Shown here one piece after another: positions 26,975 through 36,470 of a DNA stretch of 64,000 nucleotides; positions within the stretch are counted from its first letter, which is position 1; each line of letters starts with the position of its first letter. This stretch comes from Herbaspirillum autotrophicum (GTDB taxonomy: Bacteria > Pseudomonadota > Gammaproteobacteria > Burkholderiales > Burkholderiaceae_D): contig NZ_LFLS01000004.1 in NCBI RefSeq assembly GCF_001189915.1, positions 207,901 through 271,900 on the forward strand, in the 5' to 3' direction. The position numbers and the translations under genes are program-made. A model generated the notes under the pieces. That model saw only the letters and a program-made list of their open reading frames with translations, was not told the origin of the DNA and searched no databases.

Positions 26975-27640
26975 TTACTTCAGACCGGCGATGTAGTCTG
27001 CAACAGCTTTGATTTCCTTATCCGACAGACGCTCTGCAATCGTCGTCATCTGCGGGCTGTTGGTACGAGCCCCGCTGCGGAAGTTGGTCAGCTCGGCGGC
27101 CGTGTAATCCTGATGCTGTCCTGCCAGACGCGGGTACTGCGCAGGAATGCCGGCACCGTTCGGGCTGTGGCAGCCGGCGCAGGCCGGAACATTCTTCGAA
27201 GCGATACCGCCGCGGTAGATATGCTTGCCCAATTCCAGTGTGTCCTTGTTCTTGGCAGCGCCCGGCTTCGGTGCCTGTGCGCTCAGATAGGCGGCGAGAT
27301 TCTTCAGATCTTCGTCGGACAAGGCCTTGGCCAGTGGCGACATGATCGGATTATTGCGATCGGCAGTTCTGAAATTGGTCAGTTCCTTGACCAGGTAGGC
27401 AGCGTGCTGGCCGGCCAGTTTCGGATTGGCGGAAATGGTCGAATTGCCTGCAGCACCGTGGCAGGAGACGCATGCCGTGATATTGCGGGTGGCATCGCCG
27501 TTGGTGTAGAGCGCCTCGCCCTTGGCCGGATCGGCCTTGACGGCAACGGCCGCCTTTTCGTCAGCCGCATGTGCCAGCGCAGAAACTGCCAGCAATGCAA
27601 CAAATATGGATTTTAATAATGGAGAAAAGGCACGGTTCAT
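26975..27640 (-). CDS. Diheme cytochrome c4
   Basis: A 221-residue periplasmic diheme cytochrome: signal peptide to about residue 25 (ALAHA), then two homologous domains each with a heme-attachment motif, CVSCH (57-61) and CAGCH (154-158), and methionine ligands in PIMSPLA and PQMTTIA. Cytochrome c4 donates electrons to terminal oxidases. It sits directly upstream of the resB and ccsB maturation genes on the same strand and is divergent from engB. Confidence 0.95.
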   Translation of the reverse strand: MNRAFSPLLKSIFVALLAVSALAHAADEKAAVAVKADPAKGEALYTNGDATRNITACVSCHGAAGNSTISANPKLAGQHAAYLVKELTNFRTADRNNPIMSPLAKALSDEDLKNLAAYLSAQAPKPGAAKNKDTLELGKHIYRGGIASKNVPACAGCHSPNGAGIPAQYPRLAGQHQDYTAAELTNFRSGARTNSPQMTTIAERLSDKEIKAVADYIAGLK

Positions 27641-27840
27641 TCAAACACCCTGAGACTTTGATTTTAAGATTCTGCCCTGTTGGCGGCGGCTTCGCGTTGT
27701 TTTTGACTGCCCTTCCCCTGCCATTTATGGCTAACTGCGAAAAAGTGCTCCCCAGACTCAACGCAACAAGAGATAACCCCTTATTGTACAATAGCTTTTC
27801 GGCATTTTCGCCCCCTCCTACTGCATTTTCTGCTCAAACT

Positions 27841-28590
27841 ATGTCCCAACTTTGGCAAGCCCGCTTCTTTACCACGGTCAACCATCTCCGTGATTTGCCA
27901 AATACGCACGTCCCCGAGATCGCCTTCGCCGGCCGCTCGAACGCCGGCAAATCCACGGCCATTAACGTGTTGTGCAATCAAAAAAAACTGGCCTTCGCCT
28001 CCAAAACACCGGGCCGGACGCAGCATATCAATTACTTTTCGATTGGTGGTGCCCATGTCGGGCAACATCGCAAAGATGAGACAAAAGTCGACGAAATCCG
28101 CGCATTATTGGTCGATTTGCCGGGATATGGCTACGCCGAAGTGTCCGGTTCGGCCAAATTGCACTGGCAGGAATTGCTCGGCGACTATGTCCGCCGCCGC
28201 GAACAATTGGCCGCATTGGTCATGATTATCGACTCGCGCCGTCCGTTTACCGAACTCGATCTGCAAATGGTGGAGTGGTTTGCACCGACCGGCAAGCCGA
28301 TGCATTGCATTTTGAGCAAGGCCGACAAACTCAACCGCAATGATGCCGCCAACGCCCTGCGTCAGGCCCGCACCGTGTTGTCCAGCTATGTCGATGCCGA
28401 AGGCAAGCCGTTTCCGTTCACGGCGCAGCTTTTTTCTGCCTTGAAGCGGACCGGGCTGGAAGAAGCGAATGACCGCATTCTGGAATTGGCCGGACTGAAC
28501 GCGCCGGAACCGGATGCCTCAGAAGAAACCGGAGCCGCCGCCGACAGCGACACGCCGCCAGACAACGCCCAAAGCGACGAGCAGAAATAA
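27841..28590 (+). CDS. engB: Ribosome biogenesis GTPase EngB/YsxC
   Basis: A 249-residue GTPase needed for large-subunit assembly. G1 GRSNAGKS (31-38), G3 DLPGYG, and G4 SKADKL are all present. The acidic C-terminal tail of about 30 residues ([28 protein letters not shown]) is longer than in the family minimum. The frame is open about 90 codons upstream, but ATG at 27841 ([10 protein letters not shown]) matches the family start. Next to hemB on the same strand, divergent from cytochrome c4. Confidence 0.94.
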   Translation: MSQLWQARFFTTVNHLRDLPNTHVPEIAFAGRSNAGKSTAINVLCNQKKLAFASKTPGRTQHINYFSIGGAHVGQHRKDETKVDEIRALLVDLPGYGYAEVSGSAKLHWQELLGDYVRRREQLAALVMIIDSRRPFTELDLQMVEWFAPTGKPMHCILSKADKLNRNDAANALRQARTVLSSYVDAEGKPFPFTAQLFSALKRTGLEEANDRILELAGLNAPEPDASEETGAAADSDTPPDNAQSDEQK

Positions 28591-28594
28591 AAAT

Positions 28595-28623
28595 GCCCTG
28601 AAGATGACCAGCATCTTCAGGGC
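28595..28623. terminator. Perfect 12-bp inverted repeat after engB
   Basis: GCCCTGAAGATG and CATCTTCAGGGC pair perfectly around a 5-nt loop, 4 nt after the engB stop. In the plus direction no T-run follows; on the minus strand the stem is followed by ATTTTTATTT, so it looks like a better terminator for antisense transcription. It may end or stabilise the engB transcript. Confidence 0.55.
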
Positions 28624-28797
28624 AAACGCTGATTGTTTGCACGATCAGCCCCGCTCAGGGAGGGAAGGGGAAGCGGGAGGCAACATAAATTGCCTAAGCG
28701 TCAGAACCCTGCCCTGCAAAAAAGTTTCCCCTCGCAGGAAAAAATTTGTTTATCGACAATTAATCAGTTTTTCATTGAATTCTGTTAGAAAAATTAG

Positions 28798-29823
<1,026 letters not shown>

Positions 29824-30137
29824 TCGCCGCCGATCACTCTGCAGTCCTTCGCCCTACCCACGATGCCGGAAAACAGTTCACCTGTTTTCCGGCATCGTCA
29901 TTTCTGCTCATCAACAATCCTTACCCTCACTCATTGGCCGCCTGCCGCCCGGCATATCTGAAAACCGGATATGCAATCTCCATCTTGGTATTTTTATAAA
30001 GCGGCAACTCTCTTTATAGTCGGCACATACGGAGTCGGCACAGACTCCGGTTCTGTTGGCACGGCGCCTGAACGGCGCCCTTCCTTATGGATGACCGTAC
30101 AACGGCATACAAGCCAAATATCATCAGGGAGTCGGGA
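29824..30137. other. 314-nt gap between hemB and tauA
   Basis: No gene was found. It holds the hairpin after hemB (29861-29897), a short hairpin GGAGTC/GACTCC and a GGCGCC/GGCGCC hairpin nearer tauA, and AT-rich sequence with TATAAA and TATAGT that could be promoter parts, without a matching -35. It marks the left border of the accessory block. Confidence 0.5.
29861..29897 (+). terminator. Strong hairpin after hemB, probable terminator
   Basis: CGATGCCGGAAAACA and TGTTTTCCGGCATCG form a perfect 15-bp stem with a 7-nt loop, about 37 nt after the hemB stop. The following bases TCATTTCT are only moderately T-rich, so efficiency is uncertain. Confidence 0.65.
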
Positions 30138-31169
30138 ATGAAATTGCATCATCTCATCAAGGGATCCATTGTGGCCGCTATCGCCGCACTGGGATTTTCC
30201 AGCATCAGCGCCGCCCACGCCGAAGATGTACCAGCCGAAGTCCGGCTGGCATGGGCCGGCGGACCGCGGGTCTGGATTCTCGGCAAAATCGACAAGTCAT
30301 TCGACAAATCCGTCGGCACCAATGTGCGCTGGATTCCGTTTGCCACCGGCGCCGATGTATTGTCGTTGTTTGCCGCCAAGGAAATCGATATCGCGCGCTT
30401 CGGCTCCAGCCCTGCAGTCGCAGGCATTGCCCGCAAACTGCCGATCGAAATCATCGGCATACCGGAAGTGATCGCCACCAGCGAACGCCTGATCGGCCGC
30501 AAGAGCAAGAACATCAACAGCATCAAGGATATCGAAGGCAAGACGGTCGCCTATCCGCCCAACTCCACTGCCCAATATGCATTGGAACTGGCCATCAAGG
30601 TCAATCGCCTCGACAAGTCGAAGATCAAACTGGTGCCACTCAAACCAGCCGATCAAGTGGCGGCATGGAAGCGCGGCGACATTGATGCGGCCTATGTCTG
30701 GGGACCATTCACGCAACAATTCGAAGCTGACGGCGGTCACGAAATCTTCGTCACCAAGCAACTGCAAAAAGACGGCTATCTGATCTATAACAACTTCGTG
30801 GTGCGTAAAGAATTTGCAGAAAAATATCCGCAATTGCTGGTCAAGTTCCTGCGGACTTATCAGGAAAAAGTGGATCAGTACAAGAAAGATCCTGACGGTT
30901 CGGCACAACTGATCGCCAAGCATCTGGACATTCCTTTTGAAAGTGCGCGCAGCGTATTGACCGGTCTTGAATATCCTTCCAGCGCCGAACAATTGTCTCC
31001 GGCATTTCTCGGCAACGGCGCCACCACGGCAACGTCCGGTATCGCCAAAGCGGCCAAGGATACGGCCAACTTCCTGGTAGAAATTGGTGACCTGCGCAAG
31101 AGTGACGTGCCCGAATCATTTGCACCGGCAATCAACACCACGTACTTAAAGCAATCGACCGCCAAGTAG
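30138..31169 (+). CDS. tauA: TauA-like periplasmic binding protein of an aliphatic sulfonate-type ABC importer
   Basis: A 343-residue substrate-binding protein with a signal peptide (ending ISAAHA) and taurine-binding protein features: VRLAWAGGPRVWILGK, the FGSSPAVAG loop, and AYPPNSTAQYALELAI. Gly-Asp-Ile-Asp-Ala-Ala-Tyr-Val-Trp-Gly-Pro in the second lobe is also typical. ATG at 30138 follows AGGGAGTCGGGA; a frame-open Met 17 codons upstream is not used. First gene of a tauA-tauC-tauB-racemase unit. No taurine dioxygenase (tauD) is present, so the substrate may not be taurine. Confidence 0.85.
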   Translation: MKLHHLIKGSIVAAIAALGFSSISAAHAEDVPAEVRLAWAGGPRVWILGKIDKSFDKSVGTNVRWIPFATGADVLSLFAAKEIDIARFGSSPAVAGIARKLPIEIIGIPEVIATSERLIGRKSKNINSIKDIEGKTVAYPPNSTAQYALELAIKVNRLDKSKIKLVPLKPADQVAAWKRGDIDAAYVWGPFTQQFEADGGHEIFVTKQLQKDGYLIYNNFVVRKEFAEKYPQLLVKFLRTYQEKVDQYKKDPDGSAQLIAKHLDIPFESARSVLTGLEYPSSAEQLSPAFLGNGATTATSGIAKAAKDTANFLVEIGDLRKSDVPESFAPAINTTYLKQSTAK

Positions 31170-31194
31170 TACGGCATCAAGTATCGAGAACAGC

Positions 31195-31968
31195 ATGCAT
31201 GCATTACAACGCGCTGCAATCAGTACCGGCGCGGTGGCGCTGGTACTCGGCGTCTGGCAGTTATCCGGCAGTCTGCATTGGATCGATCCTTTGCTGCTGC
31301 CGCCCCCGACCGAAATCCTGCACAGTACCGCTGAAATCATCGAAGGCGGTTACCGTCAGGTGCCCTTGTCGCATCACATCCTGATCAGTGTGCTGCGCGC
31401 ATCACTGGCCTTTATCGCCGCCATCATCATCGGTATTCCGCTGGGGCTGGCAATGGGATTATCTCCGGTGACCAGCGCCATCCTTGATCCGTTTGTCCAG
31501 TTCCTGCGTCCGCTGCCAAAGATCGCCCTGATTCCGCTGACGGTGGTCTGGTTCGGCATCGATGAAGGATCAAAGTTTTTCCTGATTTTCATTTCCTGTT
31601 TTCTGAGCGTCACCGTCAGTGCGGCAGCGGCCGTGGCCGGCGTCAGCAAAAATCGTCTGCGCGCAGCGCAATCGCTGGGTGCCAACCGGCGTCAATTATT
31701 TACGCGGGTGGTATTGCCGAATGCGTTGCCGGAAATCTTCACCGGCGTACGGCTGTCCATCGGTATCGGCTGGACCTCGCTGATTGCCGCCGAGATGGTG
31801 GCGGCCACTTCCGGCCTCGGCTGGATGGTCATCAATGCCGGCACCTATCTGCGCACGGATGTCGTCATGCTCGGCATTTTGTTGTTGGGCGGGATCGGTT
31901 ATCTGTTCGATTATTTGCTGGTGCTGCTGCAGCGCTCTTTCATCCCTTGGGCAGGACGCGAATCATGA
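31195..31968 (+). CDS. tauC: TauC-like ABC transporter permease
   Basis: A 257-residue inner-membrane permease of the nitrate/sulfonate/taurine type with about six helices. The EAA coupling loop reads AAQSLGANRRQLFTRVVLPNALPEIF (about 157-182). It sits 25 nt after tauA and its stop overlaps the tauB start (ATGA), so the subunits are translationally coupled. Confidence 0.9.
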   Translation: MHALQRAAISTGAVALVLGVWQLSGSLHWIDPLLLPPPTEILHSTAEIIEGGYRQVPLSHHILISVLRASLAFIAAIIIGIPLGLAMGLSPVTSAILDPFVQFLRPLPKIALIPLTVVWFGIDEGSKFFLIFISCFLSVTVSAAAAVAGVSKNRLRAAQSLGANRRQLFTRVVLPNALPEIFTGVRLSIGIGWTSLIAAEMVAATSGLGWMVINAGTYLRTDVVMLGILLLGGIGYLFDYLLVLLQRSFIPWAGRES

Positions 31969-32780
31969 ACCAACCCGTCATTTCTCCTTCACGCATTGAA
32001 CTGATTGGCGTGAACAAGACATTTCCCGGCAATCGCAACGACACCACGACACCGGTGCTGGACAACATTTCCCTGCGCATGGACGAAGGCGAATTCGTGT
32101 GCCTGCTCGGGCCATCGGGTTGCGGCAAATCGACCATCCTCAATCTGATTGCCGGTTTCGAACATGCAGACAGCGGTCAGATTCTGCTGGATGGAAAAAA
32201 GATCAGCCGGCCGGGTCCCGAGCGCGGCGTGGTGTTTCAACAACCGACGTTGTTTCCATGGCTCTCGGTGCTCGACAACGTCACCTTCGGCCCGCGCATG
32301 GCGGGCGCCAAAACGGCCAGCTATCTGCCGGATGCAGAACGCTATCTGCGACTGGTCGGGCTGCAGGATTTCCAGCATCACATGCCATGGCAATTGTCAG
32401 GCGGCATGCGACAACGGGTGGCACTGGCACGCGCATGGTTGCCGAATCCCGAAATCCTGCTGATGGATGAGCCGTTCGGTGCACTCGACGCACAAACCCG
32501 TCTGATGATGCAAGAGTTACTGACACGCCTGTGGCAAACCACCGGCACCACCATTCTGTTCATTACGCACGATGTCGACGAAGCCTTGTTTCTGGCAGAC
32601 CGGGTATTGGTCATGGCGGCACGTCCGGGACAAATCCGCGCCGAATTCAAGTCACCGTTCACACGGCCGCGCGACGTCGAAGAGCTGGTCGCCGATCCTG
32701 CCTATGGCGTCCTGAAACAAAAGATCCTGCACATCGTGCGCGAAGAGGCCCACAAGAGCATGACGGCGGACGCATTCTGA
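31965..32780 (+). CDS. tauB: TauB-like ABC transporter ATPase
   Basis: A 271-residue ATPase of the nitrate/sulfonate type. Walker A GPSGCGKS, Q-loop VVFQQPTLFPWLSVLDN, signature LSGGMRQRVALARAW, Walker B LLMDEPFGALDA and H-loop FITHDVDEALFLADR are all intact. ATG at 31965 overlaps the tauC stop by 4 nt; an upstream in-frame Met (6 codons) is inside tauC. Energises the TauA/TauC importer. Confidence 0.92.
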   Translation: MNQPVISPSRIELIGVNKTFPGNRNDTTTPVLDNISLRMDEGEFVCLLGPSGCGKSTILNLIAGFEHADSGQILLDGKKISRPGPERGVVFQQPTLFPWLSVLDNVTFGPRMAGAKTASYLPDAERYLRLVGLQDFQHHMPWQLSGGMRQRVALARAWLPNPEILLMDEPFGALDAQTRLMMQELLTRLWQTTGTTILFITHDVDEALFLADRVLVMAARPGQIRAEFKSPFTRPRDVEELVADPAYGVLKQKILHIVREEAHKSMTADAF

Positions 32781-32788
32781 GAGATGGC

Positions 32789-33499
32789 ATGCAACCCCTG
32801 ATCGGCATTCTCGGTGGCATGGGCCCGTTGGCGGCGGTGGATTTCACGCGCAAGATTCTGGATGAAACCATCACCGCACGCGAACAGGAACACGTCCCGG
32901 TCTTGCTTTGGAATGTACCCCAGATACCGGATCGTCAGGTCGCCCTGTCCGGCATCGGTGAGTCACCGTTGCCGGCCATGCTGCAAGGGATTGCCGTACT
33001 CAATGCAGCCGGTGCCACGCGCATTGCGATTCCTTGCAATACCGCGCATTACTGGTTCAATGAACTGGCAGCTGCCAGTGCTGCACCGCTGTTTCATATC
33101 GTCGATGCCACCCTGGCGCTGATTGGCGACAATCCCGGCACTATCGGCATACTGGCGACGCGCGGTGCGTTCCAGGCCGGCATTTATCAGGAACGCCTGG
33201 CGGCGCTGAATCTGACCTGTGTCATCAACACCGAACAGGAGCTGGATCAGTTATTCATGCCCGGTTGTTATGCCATCAAGAATGGTCAGCTGGATCGCGG
33301 CGGCGACTTGCTGCAACAAGCGGCGGAACAGTTGATGGTCCGTGGCGCCGACACCTTGTTGCTGGCGTGTACTGAAGTGGGGCTGGGACTGGAACACGTG
33401 CGTTCCGACTTGCTGCCGCGCGCGATCGACACCAATCGCGCACTGGCCAAAACCTGCGTGCAATACTGGCGGTCACATCCCGCTCATCCGCAGCCATAA
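32789..33499 (+). CDS. Aspartate/glutamate racemase family protein
   Basis: A 236-residue cofactor-independent racemase-family enzyme with the two expected cysteines: Cys83 in PCNTAH and Cys194 in LACTEVG, and an N-terminal GILGGMGP loop. The pattern resembles aspartate racemase/YgeA-like proteins. It begins 8 nt after tauB, so it is very probably in the same transcript; that ties an amino-acid (or related carboxylate) epimerisation to the importer. The longer open frame (to 32531) is antisense-free overlap with tauB and was not used. Substrate unknown. Confidence 0.85.
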   Translation: MQPLIGILGGMGPLAAVDFTRKILDETITAREQEHVPVLLWNVPQIPDRQVALSGIGESPLPAMLQGIAVLNAAGATRIAIPCNTAHYWFNELAAASAAPLFHIVDATLALIGDNPGTIGILATRGAFQAGIYQERLAALNLTCVINTEQELDQLFMPGCYAIKNGQLDRGGDLLQQAAEQLMVRGADTLLLACTEVGLGLEHVRSDLLPRAIDTNRALAKTCVQYWRSHPAHPQP

Positions 33500-33537
33500 A
33501 AAAACGGCGCATTCCGGTATCAACCGCAATACGCCGC
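33498..33537 (-). terminator. Intrinsic terminator after the LivK-like gene
   Basis: On the minus strand a 13-bp stem with two imperfect pairs and loop TGAT is followed by TTTTTTT. It lies about 30 nt after the LivK-like stop and just after the converging racemase stop on the other strand, so it may also limit plus-strand readthrough. Confidence 0.75.
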
Positions 33538-33567
33538 CAAGAACTTCAAACCGTTTTACTCAATCAT

Positions 33568-34776
33568 TCATTTCCACAACGCGCACTTGGATTCAGCCTT
33601 GGTCATATAGGCTTGTTCGCCGGGAATGGTCTGCACCAGCTTGTAGTAATCCCATGGACGCTTGGATTCAGATGGCTTTTTCACTTCCATCAAATACATG
33701 TCATGCACCATGCGGCCGTCAGGACGCACTACACCGTTCTGGGTGAAGAAATCATTGATGCGTGTCTTGCGCAGGTACGCCATGATTTTGTCCGGATCGG
33801 TATTGCCGACTGCCTTGACCGCATTCAGATATTGCGTGGCGGCCGAAGCATCACCTGCCTGGAACATCGATGGCATCTTCTTCATCTTCATGAAGTAACG
33901 ATTGGCCCAGGCACGCGACTTGTCGTTCAGATCCCAGTACCAGCCATCCGTCAGGTACATGCCTTGTGTCAGTTGTAAACCGAGTGAGTGAGTATCATTG
34001 ATGAAGATCAGCAAACCCGCCAGCTTCATCGTCTTGTTCACGCCGAATTCATTGGCTGCCTTGATGGCATTGATGACGTCGCCGCCGGCAACAGCCAGAC
34101 CCAGAATCTGCGCCTTGGATGCTTGTGCCTGCAACAGGAACGAGGAGAAGTCGGACGTTGCCAGCGGCACGCGAACCTGACCAACCACATTACCGCCGCT
34201 CGACTTGATCACTTCGGAGGTGTCTTTTTCCAGTGATGTGCCAAACGCATAATCGGCAGTCAGGAAGTACCACGACTTGCCGCCTTGCCTGGTGATCGCC
34301 GCACCGGTGCCGCGTGCCAGCGCCGTGGTGTCATATGCGTACTGAATGGTGTAGGCATTGCACTCTTCATTGGTTTGACGGGTAGTGCCGGCACCCACCG
34401 AAATGAAAACCTTTTTCTTTTCACCGGCCACTTTGCCCATGGCCAGGCTGGCTGCCGAATTGACGCCGCCGATCAGCATGTCGACGCCGTCGCGGTCAAA
34501 CCATTCGCGCGCCTTGTTGGCGGCGATGTCAGCCTTGTTCTGATGGTCGGCGACGACCAGTTCGATCTTCTTGCCATTGATGCTGCCACCGGCATCAGCG
34601 ATTGCCATCTTGATCGCTTCTACACCGCCCTGACCGTCGAAGTCGGCATACGTGCCGGACATGTCGGTGATGAAACCGATCTTGATGACATCACCAGACG
34701 CAGCGGCATTGCCCGACATACCGAAGGCCGCGCACAGCGAAGCGGACAGCACAGCCAGTTTCAACATTTTCTTCAA
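33568..34776 (-). CDS. LivK-type periplasmic binding protein, accessory block
   Basis: A type I binding protein of the leucine-binding superfamily (about 402 residues). Signal peptide MKKMLKLAVLSASLCAAFG-, then VIKIGFITDMSGTYADFDGQGGVEAIKMAI. A YMTKAESKCALWK C-terminus resembles the ABC-type binding proteins of Burkholderiales that act in urea, short-chain amide or aromatic uptake. Start: TTG at 34776 is chosen because AGGAG lies 6 nt before it and gives MKKMLK; ATG at 34782 abuts the AGGAG and ATG at 34812 lacks a Shine-Dalgarno. No transporter subunit genes accompany it. It is 74 nt after the aldehyde dehydrogenase. Confidence 0.8.
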   Translation of the reverse strand: MKKMLKLAVLSASLCAAFGMSGNAAASGDVIKIGFITDMSGTYADFDGQGGVEAIKMAIADAGGSINGKKIELVVADHQNKADIAANKAREWFDRDGVDMLIGGVNSAASLAMGKVAGEKKKVFISVGAGTTRQTNEECNAYTIQYAYDTTALARGTGAAITRQGGKSWYFLTADYAFGTSLEKDTSEVIKSSGGNVVGQVRVPLATSDFSSFLLQAQASKAQILGLAVAGGDVINAIKAANEFGVNKTMKLAGLLIFINDTHSLGLQLTQGMYLTDGWYWDLNDKSRAWANRYFMKMKKMPSMFQAGDASAATQYLNAVKAVGNTDPDKIMAYLRKTRINDFFTQNGVVRPDGRMVHDMYLMEVKKPSESKRPWDYYKLVQTIPGEQAYMTKAESKCALWK

Positions 34777-34849
34777 AATCATCTCCTCATTTTTTTGACA
34801 TTGCCCTGTCATGACGACAGGGCAGATTCTTGCATTGGATTGCTATCGC

Positions 34850-36436
34850 TTATGCGCTGATTGCCGCGCGGGTCTGCTCGGTATCAACCAGCCGCAGAAT
34901 ACCAAGCGGATTGGCATTTTGCAGTGCCTGCGGCAATAATGCATCCGGATAATTCTGGTAGCAGATCGGACGCAGGAAACGCTCAATCGCCAGCGTCCCC
35001 ACCGAAGTGCCGCGGGCATCGGAAGTCGCAGGATACGGACCGCCATGCACCATGGCATCGCATACTTCGACGCCGGTCGGATAACCATTGACCAGCAAGC
35101 GTCCGGCTTTCTGCTCCAGCAAGGCGATCAAATCCTGGTGCGCATGCAGATCATCCGGTTGCGCCTGCAATGTCGCCGTCAGTTGACCATGCATGTTGCG
35201 TGCGAAATCCAACAACTGGTCGCGGCTGTCGAGTTCCACCACGACTGTGGCCGGACCGAACACTTCATCTTCCAGCGGCGAGTCCTTGCCGAACAACACC
35301 GAGGCGTCGGCCTTGAACAAATGCGGTACGGCTTGCGTCGCGCTCTCGCCGCCTGCGGCCAGCACTTCGACGCCGGCGATTTGACGCAGGCGCTGTACAC
35401 CTGAAGAGTAACTGTCCAGACCACCGCGGTTCAGCATGGTTTGCGGCGCCTGAGTTGCCATCGCCGCCTGCAATTGCGCCACGAACTGCGTGAACGCAGG
35501 TGAACGCACGCCGAGTACCAGACCAGGGTTGGTACACAATTGGCCGCAACCGACCACGACCGAACCGATCAATTCCCTGGCAATCTGCTCACCCCGTTGT
35601 TCCAGTGCCTGCGGCAACAGAATGATGGGGTTGATGCTGGACATCTCGGCGAACACCGGGATTGGTTGCGGACGTGCCGCTGCCATATCGCACAGGGCGC
35701 GGCCACCAGGCAGGGAACCGGTAAAACCGACCGCCTGAATGCCGGGCGCTTTAACCAATTGACCGCCAACGCTGCCGTAGACCATATTGAACACGCCAGC
35801 CGGCACGCCGCTGCGCTTGACCGCACGCGCAATCGCGTCTGCCACGCGTTCCGATGTCACCAGGTGACCCGAGTGAGCCTTGAATACTACCGGGCATCCT
35901 GCTGCCAACGCGGCCGCAGTATCGCCACCCGCCACCGAAAATGCCAGTGGGAAGTTGCTGGCACCGAAGACCGCGACCGGACCCACGCCGATCTTGTATT
36001 GACGGATATCCGGACGCGGCAGCGGTTGCCGTGCCGGCAGCGCGGTATCAATGCGGGCGCCATAAAAATCGCCGCGACGCAAGACCTTGGCGAACAGGCG
36101 CATCTGGTTGCTGGTACGACCGCGTTCACCTTGCAGGCGCGCTGCCGGCAGCGCGGTTTCACGCGAGACTTCGGCGATGAAATCATCACCCAATGCATCG
36201 ATTTCATCAGCGATGGCATCCAGAAATTGCGCCCGCACTTCAGCTGACAATGCACGATATGCAGGATAAGCTTGTACCGCAGCATCTACTGCCGCATTGA
36301 CTTCCTGCTCAGTGGCTTGCACAAAAGCGACCGGATAAACATCGCCGCCGGCAGCAGCAAGACTTGGTAATGTGACGTTGCCCTGACCGCTGCGCTGACC
36401 GCCGATATAGTTATGACCGAGAATGGTTGTAGCCAA
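34850..36436 (-). CDS. Aldehyde dehydrogenase, alpha-ketoglutarate-semialdehyde (2,5-dioxovalerate) dehydrogenase type
   Basis: A 528-residue NAD(P)-dependent aldehyde dehydrogenase. Catalytic Cys301 in GQLCTNPG and Glu264 in FAEMSS are present; the FGASNFPLAFSVAGGDTAAALAAGCPVVFKAHSGH segment (about 157-191) and the long C-terminal region match the KGSADH subfamily that oxidises 2,5-dioxovalerate to 2-oxoglutarate in sugar-acid or hydroxyproline breakdown. That subfamily assignment is recognition, not proof. Same strand and close to an iron alcohol dehydrogenase (34 nt), consistent with an alcohol-to-aldehyde-to-acid route. Confidence 0.83.
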   Translation of the reverse strand: MATTILGHNYIGGQRSGQGNVTLPSLAAAGGDVYPVAFVQATEQEVNAAVDAAVQAYPAYRALSAEVRAQFLDAIADEIDALGDDFIAEVSRETALPAARLQGERGRTSNQMRLFAKVLRRGDFYGARIDTALPARQPLPRPDIRQYKIGVGPVAVFGASNFPLAFSVAGGDTAAALAAGCPVVFKAHSGHLVTSERVADAIARAVKRSGVPAGVFNMVYGSVGGQLVKAPGIQAVGFTGSLPGGRALCDMAAARPQPIPVFAEMSSINPIILLPQALEQRGEQIARELIGSVVVGCGQLCTNPGLVLGVRSPAFTQFVAQLQAAMATQAPQTMLNRGGLDSYSSGVQRLRQIAGVEVLAAGGESATQAVPHLFKADASVLFGKDSPLEDEVFGPATVVVELDSRDQLLDFARNMHGQLTATLQAQPDDLHAHQDLIALLEQKAGRLLVNGYPTGVEVCDAMVHGGPYPATSDARGTSVGTLAIERFLRPICYQNYPDALLPQALQNANPLGILRLVDTEQTRAAISA

Positions 36437-36470
36437 TTAAAACTCCTTGATTGCCTGAAATGACACTGAA

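Noticed and set aside
27571..27840. Upstream extension of the engB frame
   Set aside because: The extra 90 codons overlap the divergent cytochrome c4 start and promoter region and do not resemble EngB.
30138..32780. A complete taurine catabolic operon
   Set aside because: Only importer genes are present; no TauD, taurine dehydrogenase or sulfoacetaldehyde genes occur nearby.
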